Part shown: positions 21,301-27,985 of the stretch, piece by piece
How positions within the stretch are numbered: the first letter of the stretch is position 1
Layout of the letters: each line of letters opens with the position of its first letter
DNA from: Treponema sp.
GTDB taxonomy: Bacteria; Spirochaetota; Spirochaetia; Treponematales; Breznakiellaceae
Length of the DNA stretch: 38,358 nt
Assembly (NCBI GenBank): GCA_031269405.1
Contig: JAISZE010000126.1
Location: 1-38,358, forward strand
Direction of reading: 5' to 3'
Position numbers and translations under genes: made by a program
Notes under the pieces: generated by a model
What the model was told of the DNA's origin: nothing
The model's database searches: none
Seen by the model: only the letters and a program-made list of their open reading frames with translations

Positions 21301-21422
21301 ATCCGGGAGGGCACACGTGGCTAAGAATGAATTCAGATCCAAATGATAATGATATTCCATCGTTTGTTACTAACATGATCAACCGTCCATGGAACCTAAC
21401 CCCGCCAGAATCGCAGGAATAG
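15330..21422 (+). CDS. Giant multidomain lipoprotein B, paralogue of A
   Basis: A 2030-aa predicted lipoprotein with signal peptide ending Val-Leu-Ser-Cys26, then Lys-Asp-Ile-Val-Gly-Leu-Gly, matching the opening of the preceding protein. The first module after it (Pro-Leu-Glu-Gly-Thr-Met-Thr-Asp-Asn) also matches (Val-Leu-Glu-Gly-Thr-Val-Thr-Asp-Asn in A). Several Ig/SbsA-like modules follow, e.g. those beginning Arg-Pro-Val-Ile-Asn-Ser-Ile and Pro-Arg-Pro-Pro-Thr-Leu. The C-terminal third shares with A a Thr-Leu-Thr-Phe strand, a Pro-Ala-Val-Leu-Thr-Glu-Thr block and a Gly-Asn-Pro-Ser-Pro-Ala element. It starts 33 bp after A with a modest purine-rich ribosome site. An intrinsic terminator follows 58 bases after its stop. 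I do not recognise an enzymatic domain. The tandem arrangement points to duplication and divergence of one ancestral gene. Confidence 0.85.
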   Translation: MKKINKYGVLFSFLGISAALSLVLSCKDIVGLGDKLDLAGPVVNFTTPNPRQLVPEAFPLEGTMTDNTGLDRLLITIRYNKELANGEFGNANLPRQWRYASGRWQISDNNGASWHDIEAGVVNDAEGAVRPLSAWEGNDRKASWKLWIDLNMGGGVDVDDGDYQISMQAWNTSGFSDDNSVKTRTVIFDNDPPKVTIISPLLYRKTVQGEQEELEALKAVTERRDPALMEKLLNENVFLQWQIEDRHDIDRVEIEFYLEYDDFSTDPLPKDPLYTFPIDVSGQPPDLTKPNGNFTVPDLTAALIDRYTSDGETQDGATAKARGKNVLKAVAVAYDKAGHNSYNDIVQEKLMGFFMYWPDADTPWVSFPAGLNSTYPVNGIDEMYTIYPGRLIKSNSFDDDGVDRVLYSIYPVDSNPPHTIGRDPLDENYPKDENYRKLYFDKFVSNPKRWDGTKTTTFPWDFLPPGTTGEYYLVARTIDYKGVDLKDGDLTLEDAGDKEKALERKIREAVKAISGANDFEKDLKTALVKNAEDKTVAVISEAFTGYVKVQDISFPDFPVPPEPNFNQPLYTAPGVRDGKITLKGTVTDDSGLAYDIVNINGEDVEVPYISIVWINPESPNYAAMSQLAYFRDPNYEGWKVAKSLVFSELQPVSSPETVYNTDSPNRVWKVPVVKRGALDSETGRTVYDYELTIDLNTEMNINVDDIVSKRPLSSQVFLLKATDNSGTPDNTNLENNFKDSKSTIITYAPQGDAMAPSVSITEVKIERKEGDDWKGSGGNSGGVNSGIYKPGVYAEAPRFIDGDKITITGTWREDSVRDNGDSDTADSRYMKLESLISEITINGQVLNPGADYNDTSNSSQSGIKFEITDKLTEGNTVYTSGTFTAWAITGNASSSNWVKTEKLYDALVFNAMLTDVGGNIVEDGCSFLIQSEVLKLLRISSDHADGLNKDGEKIEIFIEFNKRVKLKNPNSVPKLILNSKIGAKAVYDDITQGSGYLATKHFFIYEVNSGDSTLGLNPPYLNVIYLDGDDTTYALDTYPFAWVTEDGLEDMRLYHTNKPVNPPSHLMAAKLPTQEHKDIMTSEETLEYLSTLAAGKNIQIDTQRPVINSITTTTRDGNYRAGSQIYITLTFNEPVKQGSVSPALTLNAVNGSNDALAGNPVFGSETVTFRYDVEDGYNTEGWSHLMINGIPGTSSGVNQTITDLAGNPLSVVTGSFPRSIVKSTGGGSNIVIDTTDPRPPTLTVTGNGTDLTSVTPNLYYNALGLKIAADSASANTTHEIQYLEYSVNNGIDWIRGTPNPDTGNLTHTLNLPGSYTFIARQIDVAGNVSQSSAPVTVFWDKGDFITRISSAAPNGTYTNNDAKGPQSIPIDVYFRKPVKVTGSPFIILNSEDESDFKTVEADLSQSAGNAEDGYTSLRFTYGIGENDNTPLPSMPSYSDEWLDVTGISPGSEENAKFTDAEGVDVTHLVNLNQVLSTLKRLKDLKKFRVVTGPLLITDGPDFTNDAVNGGHTLTFTFNRDIYRGTQKVDGKDNTITIIQAPGTTEDTLYRIPAVLTETQYARFRNLEDFDIYYEKGTNGIRESSSQIVTDTATKYVLKAAYNTRQYNSTTNTGGVGGRAFAEAFREAEEIKLPINASMVSVAGNTLTIHLRGSNALQVEGAEYEIYTNEGFVQDILGNPSPAIDETHEVSTIGFLISKPFIRVSSSQETIGRQTVTGTDPEFYTVTQPYTARVQIDSRTPGSTIEWRAIDAITNVPDTNYANASSLQPTVVSAPAYNQPATGRARNSTTANQYSVTIPYTSTEQNVYQGYQFRIRAWARKEDTPFNQNEFTENMAWRSVVTYNINTYGSLGTLGQSLQNGDQVWIRGGNNLTTSDIPGYPLTWEDNFEGLQGTSQRAGIRLMTKDSQTTTNYAGDTGRSIWKWLTWGVTTRTYIHFYLGRSGEYDGGFPTGVIAETGEPDEKANRVWKYGPYIFSSQRAGWTNKKPNFPLYPGGHTWLRMNSDPNDNDIPSFVTNMINRPWNLTPPESQE

Positions 21423-21478
21423 AGGGATCCTGCCGGGGATCCTGGGGTTGCTTCCCGGCTGGTAGTGTAAGAATCTAT

Positions 21479-21506
21479 AACGGCAGCCCATGGGCTGCCG
21501 TTTTTT
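21479..21506 (+). terminator. Intrinsic terminator after giant lipoprotein B
   Basis: A perfect 20-bp palindrome (CGGCAGCCCA and its complement, 21481-21500) is followed directly by six T residues. Folded with a 4-base loop it gives an 8-bp GC-rich stem. It separates the two giant lipoprotein genes from the smaller lipoprotein gene that follows. Confidence 0.88.
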
Positions 21507-21520
21507 GCCGGTACTACGAT

Positions 21521-21527
21521 AAGGAGG
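21521..21527 (+). promoter_or_regulatory. Misplaced consensus Shine-Dalgarno
   Basis: AAGGAGG lies 22 bases before the ATG at 21550, too far for normal use. Reading from the nearest potential start (CTG 21531) hits a stop after three codons. The nearer AGGA at 21541 is the likely working site, leaving the better one unexplained. Confidence 0.35.
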
Positions 21528-21549
21528 ATACTGATCACATAGGATTTTT

Positions 21550-23196
21550 ATGAAAAGGGCGGTGATATTCCGGGTATTTTTTTCTTTCCTTATCCTCATC
21601 TTCCTGGTCCGCTGCGGAGGCGCGTATGCCCCTGTGGATACCCCTGAATACTATTTTATAACCGATCCCTATTACGGCCCTAATGGGGATGGGGTTATCG
21701 TTCTGGAGCAGCATATAGGGGAGGCAGGGTTTGATTATGAGCTTGTCCTTGACAACATTATTCCAGAAAATGCCCGGATTACCAGGGGCAGGGAATATGA
21801 AATTGAATTTACCGCCAGAGTACACGAAAAAAATGCCCCTATTCCGGTTAACCAACTGGAAGTAACCTTGTTTGATCCCAATGGCGTCCGGGGGCCTGAT
21901 ACGGTCCTGGGTTTTTACGATAACCGCAAGGAATACCCTAATTACGGCGATACTCCGGCTGCCTTTTCCTTCAGGTTTATTGCCGCCGAGACCGCCGCAG
22001 ACAAGGGGCCTTCCCACAACCAGCTCCGTATCAATACCGTTGCCGGGAAATTTCCAACAGCGCCGGACTTTGGCACTAGCAAGCAGCAGATCAGGTTTAC
22101 CAATGCCTCGATTGTCATCCGGGACAAGGGCGTACCCCTTAACGGGTCCAGAGGGAAATTTCAACCTGACGGCGCTTACTCGTTTCTTGTCCAAACCTGG
22201 GATTCGGAAAACTGGACATCAGCAACCTGGGATTTAAACAAGACAATCCTGAACATCCCTTATTCCAGAACTATCCCCGCCAATTATGTGATACCATTTA
22301 CCATTTATCTTCCCAGGGATACACCGCTGTTTAACAATTACCTTATGGTCAGGGGATCTGTTTTATTCCGCAAGACAGATACAGGGGAGTTGGAACCCTG
22401 GATGCCCATAGAAAGCGATGCCAAGCGGTTCAGGTATAACAAATTTTCACCCCAAGGGGATTACCTTGTAGCCAGCGGTTTTTTCAGAACCAAGGATGCA
22501 CCCTTTGAGAGTAATGACGCCCATACGCTGGAGGATCTTGTTTTCCAGGTTGCAGGGTATGAATGTTCCTATATTGACGAAAACACTACCCCTATAGAAA
22601 ACGGGAACGTTAACACCCCGGGGGCTATAAAACTGGATCCTCTCAAGGAATACGTGCTTCCTGAAGGTAAAGATACAGGGGTAAATTACGAATTTGATAA
22701 TGAGACCAGTCAGTTCTCTTCCAGTGCTATAGAACTGCCCCATCCTAAAACCCCGGACGGCGATTCAATTGCCCTAAAACTGAGTTATGATGTTTACATT
22801 CCCGAACAGAATACCCTGGAAGGGGCAATCCAGATAAAATTTACCGGTATTATGCTTTCCTCCAGCGGCAGTTGGAATTTCACGGAATTCGCCGATTACG
22901 CTCCTCTTGAAGATGCCGAATCGGGCCAGCCCTGGGGCATGATCTTCCTGTATCCAAACAGTTTTGGCCCCTCTGAACAAGGCTGGCAGAAAACCACGGT
23001 AACCAGGTATCTCAGCATCCACAAAAATAATATAAAGTACACCGGCGCCCCTTTGAGTTTTTCCGGTCAGGATTACTGCACTGCGGACTTTACCGGCTAT
23101 AAGTGGTACTTTGACGGTTACGGCTACGACAGCGGTCTTTTCAACATTGACAACGTGGTCCTGGAATATGTATCCCAGGTCCCCGCAGGGTCTTAG
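21550..23196 (+). CDS. Lipoprotein with jelly-roll (CBM-like) domains
   Basis: A 548-aa predicted lipoprotein. Residues 1-21 form the signal peptide, with Leu-Val-Arg before Cys22; Arg at -1 is unusual even for spirochaetes. An N-terminal region (about 40-200) contains a Gly-Arg-Glu-Tyr-Glu-Ile-Glu-Phe-Thr-Ala-Arg strand. A C-terminal region (about 370-545) closes with Gly-Leu-Phe-Asn-Ile-Asp-Asn-Val-Val-Leu-Glu-Tyr-Val. Both resemble strands of carbohydrate-binding-module-type beta sandwiches, where an Asp-Asn-Val ending is common. The similarity is by pattern only. It follows the giant lipoproteins but lies beyond a terminator, so it may have its own control. A role in glycan binding next to a surface apparatus is inference. 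Confidence 0.8.
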   Translation: MKRAVIFRVFFSFLILIFLVRCGGAYAPVDTPEYYFITDPYYGPNGDGVIVLEQHIGEAGFDYELVLDNIIPENARITRGREYEIEFTARVHEKNAPIPVNQLEVTLFDPNGVRGPDTVLGFYDNRKEYPNYGDTPAAFSFRFIAAETAADKGPSHNQLRINTVAGKFPTAPDFGTSKQQIRFTNASIVIRDKGVPLNGSRGKFQPDGAYSFLVQTWDSENWTSATWDLNKTILNIPYSRTIPANYVIPFTIYLPRDTPLFNNYLMVRGSVLFRKTDTGELEPWMPIESDAKRFRYNKFSPQGDYLVASGFFRTKDAPFESNDAHTLEDLVFQVAGYECSYIDENTTPIENGNVNTPGAIKLDPLKEYVLPEGKDTGVNYEFDNETSQFSSSAIELPHPKTPDGDSIALKLSYDVYIPEQNTLEGAIQIKFTGIMLSSSGSWNFTEFADYAPLEDAESGQPWGMIFLYPNSFGPSEQGWQKTTVTRYLSIHKNNIKYTGAPLSFSGQDYCTADFTGYKWYFDGYGYDSGLFNIDNVVLEYVSQVPAGS

Positions 23197-23275
23197 CTTC
23201 CCCGCCAGTTCCCTAATCAGAACGGCTTGTTTGTCAAGCTGGACCTGTAATTCTGTTTTCTCGTATACTATTCTT

Positions 23276-24415
23276 ATGAGTGAACAATCGCTCTTGCTTG
23301 ATGCCGGGACAGATAAAGCCATATATGAAAAAGAGGAGTACCTCAGCCGGCAGCTTATTACTTATATCGGGAATAAAAGGGCTTTGCTGGCGTTTATAGG
23401 CGATGGGGTTAGAAAAGTACAAAAAAGATTGTGTAAAAATAAATTGTGCATGTTTGATGTATTCAGCGGTTCCGGGATTGTTGCCCGTTATTTTAAGCAA
23501 TTCTCCGGTTTATTAATTGCCAATGATTTGGAAAAATACTCAACATTAATAAACGAATGTTATTTAACAAATCAGGATGAACTCAATATGGTTTTGCTGC
23601 AAAAATACTATTATGATATTCTTGGCGAAACTAATGCCTGTCTAACGGGGGGGCTTATATCCGGGCTATATGCTCCAAAAGATGATAAAAATATCGGGGC
23701 AGATGAACGGGTTTTTTATACATCAAGAAATGCGATGTATATTGATACTGTCCGGCAAATTATAGGGAAGCTGCCCCCAAAAGAGCAAAAGTATTTTCTG
23801 GCCCCCTTATTGTCGGAAGCGTCAATACATGCGAATACTTCGGGGGTTTTTAAAGGATTTTACAAAAACAGAGAAACCGGTATTGGGCAGTTCGGCGGCT
23901 TAAGCCGGGACGCTTTGCTCAGGATTACCGGCGATATAAAGTTACCGTTTCCGGTATTCAGTAATTTTAGTTGTGAAACTATTATTTGTAACGGAGACTC
24001 AAATCAAATAATAAAAGAGCTGCCGGAAGTTGATATAGCATATTTGGATCCCCCCTATAATCAGCATCCATACGGTTCTAACTATTTTATGCTCAATCTC
24101 ATAGTGGATTACGAGTATCCGAAAAATACCAGCAAAATATCGGGGATTCCGGAAAACTGGAATCGTTCAAATTACAACAAAGAAAATTATGCGTTAAAAT
24201 CACTTACCGGGCTTGTTGAAAACATTAAATCAAAATATGTTTTAATATCATTTAATTCGGAAGGATTTATCAGTCTTACAGAAATGAAAAATATGTTAGA
24301 GAAAATTGGGAAATTTGAAGTATTGGAAACAAAATATAATACCTTTAGGGGAAGCCGGAATTTAAACAGCCGTGAACTGCATGTAAAAGAGTATTTATAT
24401 TTGCTGGAGAAATAA
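23276..24415 (+). CDS. Orphan adenine-N6 DNA methyltransferase (D12 class)
   Basis: A 379-aa SAM-dependent enzyme predicted to methylate adenine N6 in a specific DNA site. It shows the N-terminal Tyr-Ile-Gly-Asn-Lys-Arg (about residues 30-35), the SAM-binding motif Phe-Ser-Gly-Ser-Gly starting at residue 63, and catalytic Asp-Pro-Pro-Tyr at 258-261, in the order seen in D12/Dam and M.FokI-type enzymes. I start it at ATG 23276; the frame is open further upstream but runs into the preceding gene. There is no Shine-Dalgarno, and TATACT (23264-23269) ends 6 bases before the ATG, suggesting a leaderless message. The gene is clearly more AT-rich than its neighbours, with many A/T-ending codons, a sign of horizontal acquisition. 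No restriction endonuclease gene is next to it. Confidence 0.88.
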   Translation: MSEQSLLLDAGTDKAIYEKEEYLSRQLITYIGNKRALLAFIGDGVRKVQKRLCKNKLCMFDVFSGSGIVARYFKQFSGLLIANDLEKYSTLINECYLTNQDELNMVLLQKYYYDILGETNACLTGGLISGLYAPKDDKNIGADERVFYTSRNAMYIDTVRQIIGKLPPKEQKYFLAPLLSEASIHANTSGVFKGFYKNRETGIGQFGGLSRDALLRITGDIKLPFPVFSNFSCETIICNGDSNQIIKELPEVDIAYLDPPYNQHPYGSNYFMLNLIVDYEYPKNTSKISGIPENWNRSNYNKENYALKSLTGLVENIKSKYVLISFNSEGFISLTEMKNMLEKIGKFEVLETKYNTFRGSRNLNSRELHVKEYLYLLEK

Positions 24416-24459
24416 TAGGGTAAATTATATGTATGATATTTTAGACATACTCTGCCCTC

Positions 24460-24488
24460 TTGACTAATCCTCCTAAACCTTGTATAAA
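24460..24488 (+). promoter_or_regulatory. Sigma-70-type promoter of rpsP operon
   Basis: TTGACT (24460-24465), a 17-base spacer and TATAAA (24483-24488) form a near-consensus promoter. It would start transcription about 125 bases before rpsP, supplying this operon independently of ffh. Confidence 0.75.
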
Positions 24489-24531
24489 TTCAATACAGCG
24501 CTGTTTTCATGCGCCGGATCTCCGCAGGAAG

Positions 24532-24601
24532 CCCGCCCGGGCTGGGCGGGGGTCAAAATCATGTTGACCGGGCTCCGGGATTTGCCCAAAGGCGTTCCGG
24601 A
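24532..24601 (+). promoter_or_regulatory. Structured 5' leader of rpsP operon
   Basis: Three consecutive stem-loops lie between the promoter and the rpsP ribosome site: CCCGCCC/GGGCGGG (24532-24550), GGTCAA/TTGACC (24551-24569), and TCCGG/CCGGA (24574-24601) enclosing an inner GCC/GGC pair. They end about 9 bases before GAGGAGGG. Neither long nor U-tailed enough for a simple terminator, they look like a folded leader that could regulate ribosomal protein synthesis. Confidence 0.45.
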
Positions 24602-24620
24602 AAACTATTGAGGAGGGTTT

Positions 24621-24872
24621 ATGAGCGCAAGCATCAGGCTCAAAAGATTCGGAACCAAAAAACGTCCTTTTTACCGGATTGTCGTCATTGACAAGCGGGC
24701 GCCTAGGGACGGGAAGACTATCGAGGAAGTCGGGTATTATCATCCTATCGAAACAGAAGACAAGCAGATCTCCTTTGACGCTGAAAAAGTAAGGTCCTGG
24801 ATAGATAAGGGCGCCACTGTCAGCGATACGGTCCGGGGTATTCTTAACAAAAAGAATTTCGCAATAAAATAG
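24621..24872 (+). CDS. rpsP: 30S ribosomal protein S16
   Basis: An 83-aa small-subunit protein that stabilises 16S rRNA folding. The N-terminal strand ([19 protein letters not shown]) and the Gly-Tyr-Tyr-His-Pro segment are diagnostic, and the length is normal. GAGGAGGG at 24610-24617 is a strong ribosome site. It heads the operon rpsP-khpA-rimM-trmD-rplS, behind a dedicated promoter and folded leader. Confidence 0.97.
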   Translation: MSASIRLKRFGTKKRPFYRIVVIDKRAPRDGKTIEEVGYYHPIETEDKQISFDAEKVRSWIDKGATVSDTVRGILNKKNFAIK

Positions 24873-24934
24873 CGCTTTAAGCGCTGGTTTTGTACCCATT
24901 CTGTTTCCCGTTTCAATTCATAAGGAGAAAATTT

Positions 24935-25168
24935 ATGGAAAAAGATCTGGTTGAATATATCGTCAAATCCCTGGTGGATGATCCTTCACAGGTTGTAGTA
25001 AACGTGGTTGAAGGCGAAAAGTCCACTATCCTGGAACTCCGGGTGGCTTCTGATGATATCGGCAAGGTAATCGGCAAACACGGCCGTATTGCCAAGGCCA
25101 TACGGACGGTTCTCCTGGCGGCTACTGCCAAGAGCGGCAAGCATACGGTGCTGGAAATCTTGGACTAA
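24935..25168 (+). CDS. khpA: KH-domain RNA-binding protein KhpA
   Basis: A 77-aa single KH domain containing the Gly-Lys-Val-Ile-Gly-Lys-His-Gly-Arg loop that contacts RNA, framed by the expected strand-helix order. KhpA (YlqC) partners KhpB in Gram-positive bacteria and acts as a global RNA-binding factor; the conserved site between rpsP and rimM supports the call. I start it at ATG 24935, since AAGGAG lies 7 bases upstream and the 15 extra residues of the longer frame are not conserved-looking. Confidence 0.93.
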   Translation: MEKDLVEYIVKSLVDDPSQVVVNVVEGEKSTILELRVASDDIGKVIGKHGRIAKAIRTVLLAATAKSGKHTVLEILD

Positions 25169-25208
25169 AGTCCGCTGGACTCAGGGTTCGGATTAAAACC
25201 CTTGGCGT

Positions 25209-25754
25209 GTGACTGAACGCTTTATTGCGGGCCTTGTAGGGCCCCCTTTCGGCCTTAAAGGCTTTGTTAAGGTGCGGACTTTTTCAGGAGAGACCGAACA
25301 CCTGGCGCGGCTGGACCGGATCTGCCTCAGAACCGGCGGGGCTGAAAAGTTGTACACCCTGGAGGCGGCGGTTCCCGCAGGGGCTTCTCCGGGGATGTTG
25401 CTCTTAAAATTCGCCGGCATCGACAGTCCCGAGGCGGCTAAAACCCTGGGAGGTGCGGAAATTATCGTTTCCAGGGCTGACGCGGCGCCTCTTAAGCCCG
25501 GAGAGTTCTATGTCGAGGACCTCAAGGGGCTGGAAGTGGCGGTTGCTGCGGAAAATTCCGCCGGAAGCTGCGGGGAAACCTGGGAGCTTGTGGGCCATAT
25601 TGCCGGTATTCTGGAAGCCGGGGGCGGCGAACTTTTGGAACTGCGGCTCCTTTCCGGGGAATTGCGGCTGGTTCCTTTCAGGAACGAGTTTTTTGGGGAA
25701 GTCAGTCTGGAAAAAAGCAGGATAATACTGCTGGAACGGTGGATACTGGAATGA
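25209..25754 (+). CDS. rimM: Ribosome maturation factor RimM
   Basis: A 181-aa factor for late 30S (16S head, S19) assembly. The opening Gly-Leu-Val-Gly-Pro-Pro-Phe-Gly-Leu-Lys-Gly-Phe-Val-Lys-Val is the RimM hallmark. A PRC-barrel with Pro-Gly-Glu-Phe-Tyr-Val-Glu-Asp-Leu-Lys-Gly-Leu (about 94-107) follows. The start is GTG with no strong ribosome site. The stop overlaps the trmD start by ATGA, implying translational coupling. Confidence 0.94.
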   Translation: MTERFIAGLVGPPFGLKGFVKVRTFSGETEHLARLDRICLRTGGAEKLYTLEAAVPAGASPGMLLLKFAGIDSPEAAKTLGGAEIIVSRADAAPLKPGEFYVEDLKGLEVAVAAENSAGSCGETWELVGHIAGILEAGGGELLELRLLSGELRLVPFRNEFFGEVSLEKSRIILLERWILE

Positions 25755-26557
25755 AATACACAGTGCTCACGCTCTTCCCGGAGATTATCGATGCTTATTT
25801 TGCGAGTTCCATTATGGCCAGGGCAGTGGTCCGGGGCATTGTGGAGTACCGGTCTGTCAATATCCGGGATTATGCCCTCGACCGGCGCCGGACCTGCGAC
25901 GACGCCCCCTATGGAGGCGGCCCGGGTATGCTGATGCTGCCTGAGCCCCTGGGCCGGGCGTTGGAAGCGGCGGGCGCTGTCAACCGTTTTGGCGGGCAGC
26001 AGCCTGATTTGGCGTCCGCTTCGGGATTGGCCCGGGTGATATACCTTTCCCCCTCAGGGAGGCCTTTTGACCAGGGCCTGGCCCGGGAGTTGGCGGCTGA
26101 ACAGGAGCTTATTCTCCTCTGCGGCAGGTATGAGGGGATAGATCAGCGCATCATCGACGCTTACGCTGATGACGAGATTTCTGTAGGGGATTATGTGCTT
26201 TCTTCCGGCGAAGTAGCGGCCCTCACGGTGATTGACGCTACGTACCGGTTGGTGGAACAGGTGATCGCTCCTGCTTCCCTTGAAGAAGAGAGCTTTTCCG
26301 GAGGGCTTTTAGAGTATCCCCAGTATACACGGCCCGAGATTTATGGTACGCTCAGGGTTCCTGAAGTGCTCCTTTCGGGGCATCATGAAAATATACGGCG
26401 CTGGCGCCTTGAAAAGCAGGTCGAAAAGACCCTGGCCCTAAGGCCGGATTTGATCCGGCTAGGGGAGGAAAAGGGCCTCTTTGACGGCGCCACCCGTAAA
26501 ACTATAGAAACCATACGCAGCCGCGGCCCGGAAGGAAGCGGTAAGGGGGAAACATGA
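25751..26557 (+). CDS. trmD: tRNA (guanine37-N1)-methyltransferase TrmD
   Basis: A 268-aa SPOUT-class enzyme making m1G37 in tRNAs for Leu, Pro and Arg, which prevents +1 frameshifting. Diagnostic blocks are Tyr-Gly-Gly-Gly-Pro-Gly-Met, the knot loop [12 protein letters not shown] and [11 protein letters not shown]. ATG 25751 is chosen over an upstream in-frame GTG because it gives the ATGA overlap with rimM and the normal family N-terminus ([11 protein letters not shown]). Confidence 0.97.
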   Translation: MKYTVLTLFPEIIDAYFASSIMARAVVRGIVEYRSVNIRDYALDRRRTCDDAPYGGGPGMLMLPEPLGRALEAAGAVNRFGGQQPDLASASGLARVIYLSPSGRPFDQGLARELAAEQELILLCGRYEGIDQRIIDAYADDEISVGDYVLSSGEVAALTVIDATYRLVEQVIAPASLEEESFSGGLLEYPQYTRPEIYGTLRVPEVLLSGHHENIRRWRLEKQVEKTLALRPDLIRLGEEKGLFDGATRKTIETIRSRGPEGSGKGET

Positions 26558-26934
26558 ACGAAATTAAAGCTATCGAAGCTTCCCAGATGAAAGAAAAACC
26601 GGACGATTTTAAGGTCGGGGATACGGTAAAGGTCCATTTCAAAATTGTCGAAGGCAAAACCGAACGTATTCAGGTTTACGAAGGTTTGGTAATTGCCTTT
26701 AAAAACAGCCGTATAGGCAAAAGCTTTACGGTACGGAAAAATTCCTATGGCGTTGGCGTTGAACGGGTTTTCCCATTCCATTCTCCCAGGATTGCCAAAG
26801 TAGAGGTAGTGCGTCCTGGTAAGGTCCGCCGGGCGAAGCTCTACTACATCCGCGGAAAAATCGGCAAAGCCGCTAAAATCAAAGAGCTTATTGTCTCCCG
26901 TAAGACCGGCGCTGCGGCGGCTGAAAAAAAATAG
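26554..26934 (+). CDS. rplS: 50S ribosomal protein L19
   Basis: A 126-aa large-subunit protein at the 30S-50S interface. The central [17 protein letters not shown] segment and the Arg-Ala-Lys-Leu-Tyr-Tyr-Ile-Arg-Gly tail are diagnostic. It overlaps trmD by ATGA and has an AAGGGGG ribosome site. It ends the core operon, though the next genes follow closely on the same strand. Confidence 0.97.
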   Translation: MNEIKAIEASQMKEKPDDFKVGDTVKVHFKIVEGKTERIQVYEGLVIAFKNSRIGKSFTVRKNSYGVGVERVFPFHSPRIAKVEVVRPGKVRRAKLYYIRGKIGKAAKIKELIVSRKTGAAAAEKK

Positions 26935-26957
26935 CCTTCTTTGCCTGATTAGCCTGA

Positions 26958-27980
26958 ATGGTAAGGCCCTTGGCTTCGGATGCTCAAGTCCCCGGAACCG
27001 CGGGGCCTGGGCCCGGATCGCAGGATAACGTTATTTTCCAATCTTCCTTTTCAGGGCCGCCGGTGGAGGCTGTCCCTGGGGGATTCCAGTCTTCCCCAAT
27101 TCCTCTTTTTCCTTCTTTTTTTGATGCCTGTCCCGGGCCTGAGGTTTTCAGGCACGCCGCGGCCGCTTTGGGGCTTCCCCAGGATGCCTTGAGCGGCGCC
27201 CTTCTGGTCTTTGCCCGGTTTTTCTCCATTCCTTTTGACCGGGAGGCCCTTTTGGGACTCCGGCGGGAAGTCCTTGACCCAGGCGCTTCTTTGCCGGGAG
27301 CCGGCCGCTGGAGGGGAAAAACCGAAGCCGGGGCTCTGGCCGCCGCCGCTGCTGCGGATAAGGGGGTGCGTCTCAGCAGGGAGGCTCTTGCAGCCTGTGC
27401 GGGGCTGCTTGCGGAACCCTGGCCGCCTGATTCTGAGGGCTCCTTTCCGGGACAAGGGGAAAAAGGCGGTGGGGAAGAAAACCGGCCTGCCTGGGACAAC
27501 TGCCCTCAGCCGGAAGAATTGCGGAACTTATTCGAACAGAGTATGAATTCCCGCGAACAGAACGGGCTTTTGGGATTTTTAAACCGGATTCCGGGCAAAA
27601 ACGGCCAGCAATGGATCGTATGGCCTTTTAAAATTTGTATAAAGGGTACAGATTTAAGAGTTTTGTTCCGATTATTAATACGGAGCCCTCTTTATTCCAC
27701 CCAAGCCCCTGCGGAAGGGCGGCTTATCGCCGATGTTGCCGGACCCAGACGGCGCTGGCGCTTTGTTTTGGACAGAAACAGCCGGGAAAAACTGAAGGTT
27801 GATGTCAGGGTTTTTCCGGAAATGAGCCCCAGAGGGCTAAAAAGCCTTGAGCGGGAAGCAAAAGGCGTTTTCGGGTCCCTGGGAAAGGGCGTGGAAATAA
27901 TAGCCCGGAATGGGGGCGCTCTCTCTTTTGCGGATTTCCTGGCTGATGAAGCCTTGCCTTCTGTAAATGAGGAGGTGTAA
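26958..27980 (+). CDS. Hypothetical protein, possible FliK-like partner of FlhB-like protein
   Basis: A 340-aa protein I do not firmly recognise. Residues 1-190 are low in complexity, rich in Pro, Gly and Ala and probably disordered. Residues 195-340 form a compact basic domain with alternating strands and a Leu-Arg-Val-Leu-Phe-Arg-Leu-Leu segment. A long Pro/Ala-rich N-terminus plus a globular C-terminus, directly before an FlhB-C-terminal homologue, is reminiscent of FliK-type hook-length proteins and of the ylqG-ylqH pair near rplS in Bacillus. That link is by context and architecture only. The coding sequence is GC-rich compared with the methyltransferase gene. It starts 24 bp after rplS; no strong ribosome site is visible, so the ATG is not certain. 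Confidence 0.7.
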   Translation: MVRPLASDAQVPGTAGPGPGSQDNVIFQSSFSGPPVEAVPGGFQSSPIPLFPSFFDACPGPEVFRHAAAALGLPQDALSGALLVFARFFSIPFDREALLGLRREVLDPGASLPGAGRWRGKTEAGALAAAAAADKGVRLSREALAACAGLLAEPWPPDSEGSFPGQGEKGGGEENRPAWDNCPQPEELRNLFEQSMNSREQNGLLGFLNRIPGKNGQQWIVWPFKICIKGTDLRVLFRLLIRSPLYSTQAPAEGRLIADVAGPRRRWRFVLDRNSREKLKVDVRVFPEMSPRGLKSLEREAKGVFGSLGKGVEIIARNGGALSFADFLADEALPSVNEEV

Positions 27981-27985
27981 CATAC

